Assembly (NCBI RefSeq): GCF_000292915.1
Contig: NC_018513.1
Location: 2,232,001 to 2,296,000, forward strand
Length of the DNA: 64,000 nucleotides
Direction: 5' to 3'
Origin: Burkholderia cepacia GG4
GTDB taxonomy: Bacteria; Pseudomonadota; Gammaproteobacteria; Burkholderiales; Burkholderiaceae
Shown here: positions 59,579 to 64,000 of the stretch, piece by piece
Position numbering within the stretch: the first letter of the stretch is position 1
Layout: each line of letters begins with the position of its first letter
Notes under the pieces: model-generated
Seen by the model: only the letters and a program-made list of their open reading frames with translations
Databases searched by the model: none
What the model was told of the DNA's origin: nothing
Program-made: the position numbers and the translations under genes

Positions 59579-60538
59579 TCAGGCGGCTTCGGTGTTCTCG
59601 AAGAAGTAGTCCGGCACGTCCGGTCCCCAGAGATACAGCGAGTCCTCCGGCGGGTGGTCGCCGACCGGCCACTCGACGCCCGCGCCGACATAGTCGATGT
59701 CGGCCGAATACTCCCAGAACGAGCCCCACGGGTCGCGCACGTACTGGAAGTAGTTCGAACCCAGCACGTGACGCCCGACGCCCCACCCTTCGACGTAACC
59801 GGCCCGCTGCATCTGCATCTTGCCGAGCCCGACATCGTCGACGGCCGGCACGTCCCATGCGCTGTGATGCCAGCCCTTCGCGCTGCCCTGCGCGAAGGCG
59901 ACCAGGTGATGGTCGCTGCCGTGGCGCGCGTGCAGGAACGCGACGATGCCCGCCGCGCCGTCCGACAAACCGAGGCCGAGTGCCTGCTCGTAGAACGCGA
60001 TCGCCCGGCCGATGTCAGGCGTGAACATCAGCACGTGCGACAGCCGCGCCGGATGCACCGTCGGCGCGTCGCCGCGGAACAGTGCGCCGCGCTGCGGCCG
60101 GATGCCGGTCGCGCGCGGCGCCGCCGGCTTGCATCCGGGCGTCGTCTTCGCGCCCGTCTTCAACTGCAGCAGGTTGCCGTCCGGATCCTCGAACCAGAAG
60201 CCGTCGTCCGCCGCGCGCCCTTCGGGCGGCGCCGCCACACGCGCGCCCGCACCGAGAATCTGCGCGCGCAGCGGTGCGAAGTCGTCGGCGAAGCAGTTCA
60301 GCGACAGGTAAGCGAGCCGCTTGCGCGGCCCCTCGCGCAGCGTCGCCCAGACGTGGCCGCCGGGCGCCGTGCGCAGCCGCAGCTCGTGTTCGCCGGCCTC
60401 GACGTCGAAGCCGAACGCGGTCACGAAGCGATGGGCGTCCGCCAGGCTCGGCACGTCGAGCGCGAAGTGGTCGATGCTGTGGATGCCGAACGGGGCCCGC
60501 TTGCTGATCCCGGTCCTGGCAGTCGTCGCATTCGTCAT
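59579..60538 (-). CDS. Two-domain VOC extradiol-type dioxygenase
   Basis: This 319-residue protein consists of two vicinal-oxygen-chelate repeats. In the C-terminal repeat the metal ligands expected for an extradiol ring-cleavage enzyme can be placed: His in PARLSHVLMF, His in KGWHHSAWDV and Glu in SFWEYSADIDY. The N-terminal repeat (HSIDHFALDVPSLADAHRFV) looks structural. It would open a catechol-type ring by meta cleavage with Fe(II) and O2. It starts 11 nt after the flavin monooxygenase gene, which would supply the catechol. Confidence 0.85.
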   Translation of the reverse strand: MTNATTARTGISKRAPFGIHSIDHFALDVPSLADAHRFVTAFGFDVEAGEHELRLRTAPGGHVWATLREGPRKRLAYLSLNCFADDFAPLRAQILGAGARVAAPPEGRAADDGFWFEDPDGNLLQLKTGAKTTPGCKPAAPRATGIRPQRGALFRGDAPTVHPARLSHVLMFTPDIGRAIAFYEQALGLGLSDGAAGIVAFLHARHGSDHHLVAFAQGSAKGWHHSAWDVPAVDDVGLGKMQMQRAGYVEGWGVGRHVLGSNYFQYVRDPWGSFWEYSADIDYVGAGVEWPVGDHPPEDSLYLWGPDVPDYFFENTEAA

Positions 60539-60549
60539 TCCGGCCTCCG

Positions 60550-62340
60550 TTACGCTTCGGCCAGCGCGGCCGCGTCGGCAGTCACGCGCGCCTGCCCCGC
60601 GCCGCCGAGCATCCGCGACAGCACGCGGCGCAGCGCGCCGGCCGGATCGTCCGCCAGCGCTTCCGAACGCCATGCGACGAAGCGGTCCGGCCGCACCAGC
60701 ACGCAGCCGTGATCCTCGATCTCGCGCTGCCGCGCCCAGTCGCCGTACACGTCGAAAGTCGACGTGCCGTGCTCGATCGACACCGCGCGGATCTCGATGC
60801 CGAATTCGTCGCCGACCTGCTTCGCCGCGTCGAGCCACGCGTGCCCGCCGGCCCCCGTGAGCACCGTGAACGCGCCCTGGCCGACGAGGTCGAGCGTCGA
60901 CACCGGTGCGCCGTCGCGCTGGATCCACGCATGCGGAATGGATGCGCCTGGCGTCGTCGTCGGATGATAGTAAAGCTCCGGGTCACGCGACGGAATCGGG
61001 AATGTCGCGCCGTCGCGCACGATCGCGGACGACGTGTAGTGCTGCCCGAGCTCGACGCCGTGGCAGTTGAACTGATAGTTCTGCAGCTCGACCGCGTCGG
61101 CGAGCGCCTTGCGACGCTTGCGGCCGGCGTCGTCCTGCGCGAACAGGCCGTCGAGCGACGCCCAGCCTTCCTCGACGCTCTGCCCTTCCGAGAAGCCGAG
61201 CGCCTTCGCGATCGGCAGCATCTCGCCGACCGATTTGATCGCACGATTCACGACCGCCTCGGCGACCGGTTGGCGTTCGTCCGAATAGGTCTGCAGCAGT
61301 GCGGGCGACGCCTGCCCCTTCACGATCATCGCGAGCTTCCATGCGAGGTTGAACGCGTCCTGCACCGACGTGTTCGAGCCGAGCCCGTTTGCCGGCGGAT
61401 GGCGGTGCGCGGCGTCGCCGGCGATCGCGACGCGGCCCTTCACCATGGTGCGCGCGACCATCCGGTTGATCGTCCATTTCGACACGGCCTTCACGCGGAT
61501 CGGGATGTCCGGGTCGCCGATCGTCGCGCGTGCCCGCGCGATCACCGCGTCGTGGCTCAGGTCGGGTTCGCCGTCCTTCGGGTTGTACATGAACAGCAGC
61601 ACCCATTCGTTCCACGGCCGCACACAGATGTACGTGCCGCTGCCGACCCAGTAGTCGCTGCCCGGCTGGCTCATCCAGTACAGCACGCCCGGGCGGTGCG
61701 CGGTGTATTTCTCGAGGTCGACCTCGAGCCAGCAGTTCACCGCGCAGCCGAGCCCCATTTCGCCGTCGAGTTCGAAGCCGATCTGCTTGACCACGATGCT
61801 TTGCGCGCCGTCCGCGCCGACCGCGTAGTCGGCGATCACCTCGATCTCCTCGCGCGTCACGACGTCGACGAGCTGCGCGATCACCGCGTCTTCCGTCTGA
61901 CGAATCGACACGAGTTCGGTGTTGAACAGGATGCGCGCGCCGTACTCGCGCGCCGCGCCGAGAATCACCGGCTCGAGCAGATGCTGCGGCGCATTGCACA
62001 TCTGCGACGGGCTGGCCGCCTCGTAGTCGGCCTTGCGCCGCGTGCCGGTGCCCCAGGTCTGCAGCCGCGCGATCTCGCGATCCGCGAAGCTGGTCGCCCA
62101 TACGTTGTTGGTCATCAGCTCGTTCGGCGTCGCGAGCGCGCGCACGCGCTCCTCGATGCCGAGGTCGCGGAACACCTCGATCGTGCGCTGGTTCGTGATG
62201 TGCGCGCGCGGCGAATGGGCGGTGCCCGGATAGCGCGTGATCGCCAGTACCTCGACGCCGTATTTCGCCAGCAGCGCCGCGGTCGTCAGCCCGGCCGGCC
62301 CTGCGCCGACCACCAACACCGGAACTCGAATCTGTCTCAT
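60550..62340 (-). CDS. FAD-dependent aromatic (phenol-type) hydroxylase
   Basis: This 596-residue flavoprotein monooxygenase has the N-terminal Rossmann GxGxxG (VVGAGPAGLTTAALLAKYG) and FAD-ribityl motif (VAIAGDAAHRHPPANGLGSN). A thioredoxin-like C-terminal domain (about 450-590) is typical of phenol and 2,4-dichlorophenol hydroxylases. It would hydroxylate a phenolic ring to a catechol with NAD(P)H. It lies 42 nt after the FAH-family gene and 11 nt before the ring-cleavage gene, so the pathway order hydroxylation, cleavage, hydrolysis is encoded together. The real substrate cannot be told. Confidence 0.9.
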   Translation of the reverse strand: MRQIRVPVLVVGAGPAGLTTAALLAKYGVEVLAITRYPGTAHSPRAHITNQRTIEVFRDLGIEERVRALATPNELMTNNVWATSFADREIARLQTWGTGTRRKADYEAASPSQMCNAPQHLLEPVILGAAREYGARILFNTELVSIRQTEDAVIAQLVDVVTREEIEVIADYAVGADGAQSIVVKQIGFELDGEMGLGCAVNCWLEVDLEKYTAHRPGVLYWMSQPGSDYWVGSGTYICVRPWNEWVLLFMYNPKDGEPDLSHDAVIARARATIGDPDIPIRVKAVSKWTINRMVARTMVKGRVAIAGDAAHRHPPANGLGSNTSVQDAFNLAWKLAMIVKGQASPALLQTYSDERQPVAEAVVNRAIKSVGEMLPIAKALGFSEGQSVEEGWASLDGLFAQDDAGRKRRKALADAVELQNYQFNCHGVELGQHYTSSAIVRDGATFPIPSRDPELYYHPTTTPGASIPHAWIQRDGAPVSTLDLVGQGAFTVLTGAGGHAWLDAAKQVGDEFGIEIRAVSIEHGTSTFDVYGDWARQREIEDHGCVLVRPDRFVAWRSEALADDPAGALRRVLSRMLGGAGQARVTADAAALAEA

Positions 62341-62382
62341 GTCTTCCTCAGTCTCTTGATAGGTCCGTTCAACGGCCGGCGT

Positions 62383-63234
62383 TCACTGCGCCGCGTCTTC
62401 GTCGCGCACCGGATTGCGCAGGATGCCTAGCCCTTCGATCTCGACCTCGCACACGTCGCCGTCGCGCATGATCAGCTTCGGCTCGCGCGCCCAGCCGATG
62501 CCGGCCGGCGTGCCGCTGACGATCACGTCGCCGGCTTCCAGCGTGATCGCCTCGCTGACGATCGCGATCAGCGTCGCGACGTCGAACAGCATGTCGCTCG
62601 TATTCGCCGACTGCACGACCTTGCCGTTCAGCCGCGTTTCCAGGCGCAGCCCTGCGCCGCCCGCCGGCAGCTCGTCGGCGGTCACGAGCGCCGGGCCGAA
62701 CGCACCGGTGCCGTCGAAGTTCTTGCCGACGGTCCATTGCGGCGCCTTGAACTGGTACTCGCGCACCGACCCGTCGTTGAACACCGAGTAGCCGGCCACG
62801 CAATCGAGCGCGCTCGCCTTCGGGATATGACGGCCGCCGCTTTTCAGCACGACCGCCAGCTCGCCTTCAAAGTCCAGCGAATCGGACACACGCGGGCGGA
62901 TCATCGGCGCGCCGTGCCCGATCAGGCTGGTGGTGAAGCGCGGGAACAGGGTCGGATAGGAAGGCTGTTCATACGGGCTTTCCTTCGTGTGGTCGGCGTA
63001 GTTCAGCCCGACGCAGATGATCTTGCCGGGCCGCGTGAGCGGTGGCAGCCACGTCACTTCGTCGACGTGAAAGGTCGGGCCGGTCGCCGCCTGACGATCG
63101 GCAAAGCCGGCCAGATCGATACCGCTCGCGAGCAGTTGCTCGAGCGTCGCGTCGCCGAGCGACACGATGGTCGAGTCGCGCTGCACGCCGAGCATCCGTT
63201 TGTGGCCATCGGGCGAAAAATTCACGTAACGCAT
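62383..63234 (-). CDS. Fumarylacetoacetate hydrolase-family protein
   Basis: This 283-residue protein has the FAH metal-binding residues: Glu in KIICVGLNYADHTKE context, the EGE of DFEGELAVVL, and Asp in YSVFNDGSVREYQ. QWTVGKNFDGTGAFGP and VSGTPAGIGWAR follow, as in acylpyruvase/hydratase members. It should cleave or hydrate the meta-cleavage product or a later dicarbonyl intermediate. It is the first gene of the operon, 154 nt from the divergent GntR gene. Confidence 0.9.
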   Translation of the reverse strand: MRYVNFSPDGHKRMLGVQRDSTIVSLGDATLEQLLASGIDLAGFADRQAATGPTFHVDEVTWLPPLTRPGKIICVGLNYADHTKESPYEQPSYPTLFPRFTTSLIGHGAPMIRPRVSDSLDFEGELAVVLKSGGRHIPKASALDCVAGYSVFNDGSVREYQFKAPQWTVGKNFDGTGAFGPALVTADELPAGGAGLRLETRLNGKVVQSANTSDMLFDVATLIAIVSEAITLEAGDVIVSGTPAGIGWAREPKLIMRDGDVCEVEIEGLGILRNPVRDEDAAQ

Positions 63235-63292
63235 GACATCTCCAGATCAAGGGGGTCGCCGCCGGGCTGGCCGCGATTTAGATACAAATTTA

Positions 63293-63310
63293 GAAAATAT
63301 ATATATTTTC
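63293..63310. promoter_or_regulatory. 18-bp perfect palindrome between FAH gene and GntR gene
   Basis: GAAAATATATATATTTTC at 63293-63310 is its own reverse complement, placed midway between divergent genes in an otherwise G/C-rich genome. A direct repeat ATTTAGA occurs just before it (63276-63282 and 63288-63294, 12-bp period). It is a probable operator of the GntR-family regulator or the core promoter of the catabolic operon. Confidence 0.55.
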
Positions 63311-63358
63311 GTCTTTGCATGTTTACCCTAGGATTCGCATACGTCTCTGTGTTCTGCA

Positions 63359-63364
63359 TATAAT
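63359..63364 (+). promoter_or_regulatory. Candidate -10 element for the GntR-type gene
   Basis: A perfect TATAAT lies 25 nt before the GTG start and about 10 nt before the ribosome site TGGAGGG (63374-63380). The -35 is poor, which suggests a weak or regulated promoter with a very short leader. Confidence 0.35.
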
Positions 63365-63388
63365 TTGGCCATCTGGAGGGAAACATTC

Positions 63389-64000
63389 GTGGACATGACG
63401 TTTGACGACGCGGCGACCGGCGGCTCGCGCACCATGGCGTCGGTACTGGCCGACACCATTCTTCGGGACATCGTGTCCGGGGCGCTCGCCCCCGGCTCCA
63501 AGCTGAAGATCCGGGAACTGGCCGACCGTTACCAGGCCGGCGTGATCCCGCTGCGTGAGGCCGTGTCGCGGCTCGCGATGAGCGGCTTCGTCGATGCGGA
63601 GGACCAGCGCGGCTTTCGCGTCACGCCAGTCTCGCGCGCGGATCTCGAGGACATCACGTCGGTGCGGCAGTGCATCGAGTCCGAGGCGCTGCGCGACGCG
63701 ATCGACAGCGGCAACCTCGAATGGGAAGCGTCGGTGCTCGCGGCGTTCCACCTGGTCAACAGCCTGCCGACCGTCATCGACGAACCGCCGCGGATGAACC
63801 CCGACTGGGAGCGCGCGCACGACCACTTCCACGCGACGCTGCTGGCCGGCTGCCGCTCGAAATGGCTCAGGCATTTCGCGGCGACGCTGCGCACGCAGAC
63901 CGCCCGCTACCGGCACCAGTCGCTGCGCAGCCAGCATGCGGATGAGCGGGATGTCGGCCGCGAGCACGAGGCGATCGTGAAGGCCGTGCTCGCGCGCGAC
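63389..64000 (+). CDS. GntR-family regulator with FCD domain (3' end missing)
   Basis: The frame is open to the window end, giving at least 204 residues. The N-terminal winged helix (SKLKIRELADRYQAGVIPLR, EAVSRLAMSGFVDAEDQRGF) is followed by the FCD ligand-binding domain (SRADLEDITSVRQCIESEAL, with the metal-site Asp/His region WERAHDHFHATL). The GTG at 63389 is chosen because TGGAGGG ends 8 nt before it; the ATG at 63395 is the alternative. Divergence from the aromatic operon indicates that it controls that operon, normally as a repressor relieved by a pathway metabolite. Confidence 0.9.
   Translation, partial: MDMTFDDAATGGSRTMASVLADTILRDIVSGALAPGSKLKIRELADRYQAGVIPLREAVSRLAMSGFVDAEDQRGFRVTPVSRADLEDITSVRQCIESEALRDAIDSGNLEWEASVLAAFHLVNSLPTVIDEPPRMNPDWERAHDHFHATLLAGCRSKWLRHFAATLRTQTARYRHQSLRSQHADERDVGREHEAIVKAVLARD

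Noticed and set aside
1..64000. tRNA, rRNA, riboswitch or insertion sequence
   Set aside because: No cloverleaf with CCA-type ends, rRNA signature, known riboswitch core, transposase frame or flanking target duplication was seen on either strand.

Overview
The window looks like a chromosomal segment of a Burkholderia, probably of the B. cepacia complex. This is inferred from the very high GC coding sequence with strong third-position G/C bias, the OmpC-type porins with C-terminal Phe, the bcs cellulose genes, the FecI/FecR/TonB iron locus and the multi-vgrG type VI secretion (T6SS) islands. I see no rRNA, tRNA, CRISPR array, transposase or phage gene.

Layout. (1) 1-5317: cellulose operon bcsB-bcsZ-bcsC on the minus strand (bcsC runs off the left edge), divergent from a GAF-GGDEF diguanylate cyclase. 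(2) 6406-12755: a two-armed lipid locus. The minus arm encodes a CDP-alcohol phosphatidyltransferase, an alpha/beta hydrolase-methyltransferase fusion, a PAP2-dual-specificity-phosphatase fusion and a small membrane protein. The plus arm encodes a PlsC-type acyltransferase and a CdsA-type cytidylyltransferase. Together they read like a self-contained phospholipid pathway. (3) 12798-20258: a secreted protein of unknown function, a LuxR-type regulator, a nitrilase-family amidase, a LysR-controlled CitMHS/AtuA carboxylate operon and a flavin reductase-like protein. (4) 20420-25422: Fur-box-controlled fecI-fecR-TonB receptor plus a periplasmic protein. (5) 25892-28587: a porin and a lytic transglycosylase fused to a VirB9-like domain.

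(6) 28639-52990 is the most unusual part, a T6SS effector island of eleven minus-strand genes. In transcription order: vgrG, DUF4123 adaptor, DUF3304 lipoprotein, DUF2235/Tle1 phospholipase; a vgrG with a C-terminal HExxH metallopeptidase domain followed by three tandem paralogues with signal peptides (candidate immunity proteins); then a third vgrG, DUF4123, DUF805, DUF3304 and a second DUF2235-like effector whose nucleophile Ser is replaced by Asp. Upstream lie a PAAR gene, a membrane protein with a thiolase-like motif and a stand-alone tssF. No other core T6SS gene is present, so these tips must use an apparatus encoded elsewhere.

(7) 53290-57040: an I78-like inhibitor lipoprotein, a (GCCGAA)8 microsatellite, a MipA/OmpV outer-membrane protein, and a divergent RstA/RstB-like two-component system. 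(8) 57076-64000: an aromatic catabolic operon (FAH-family hydrolase, flavin monooxygenase, extradiol-type dioxygenase, porin, MFS transporter) divergent from a GntR/FCD regulator cut by the right edge, with an 18-bp perfect palindrome between them.
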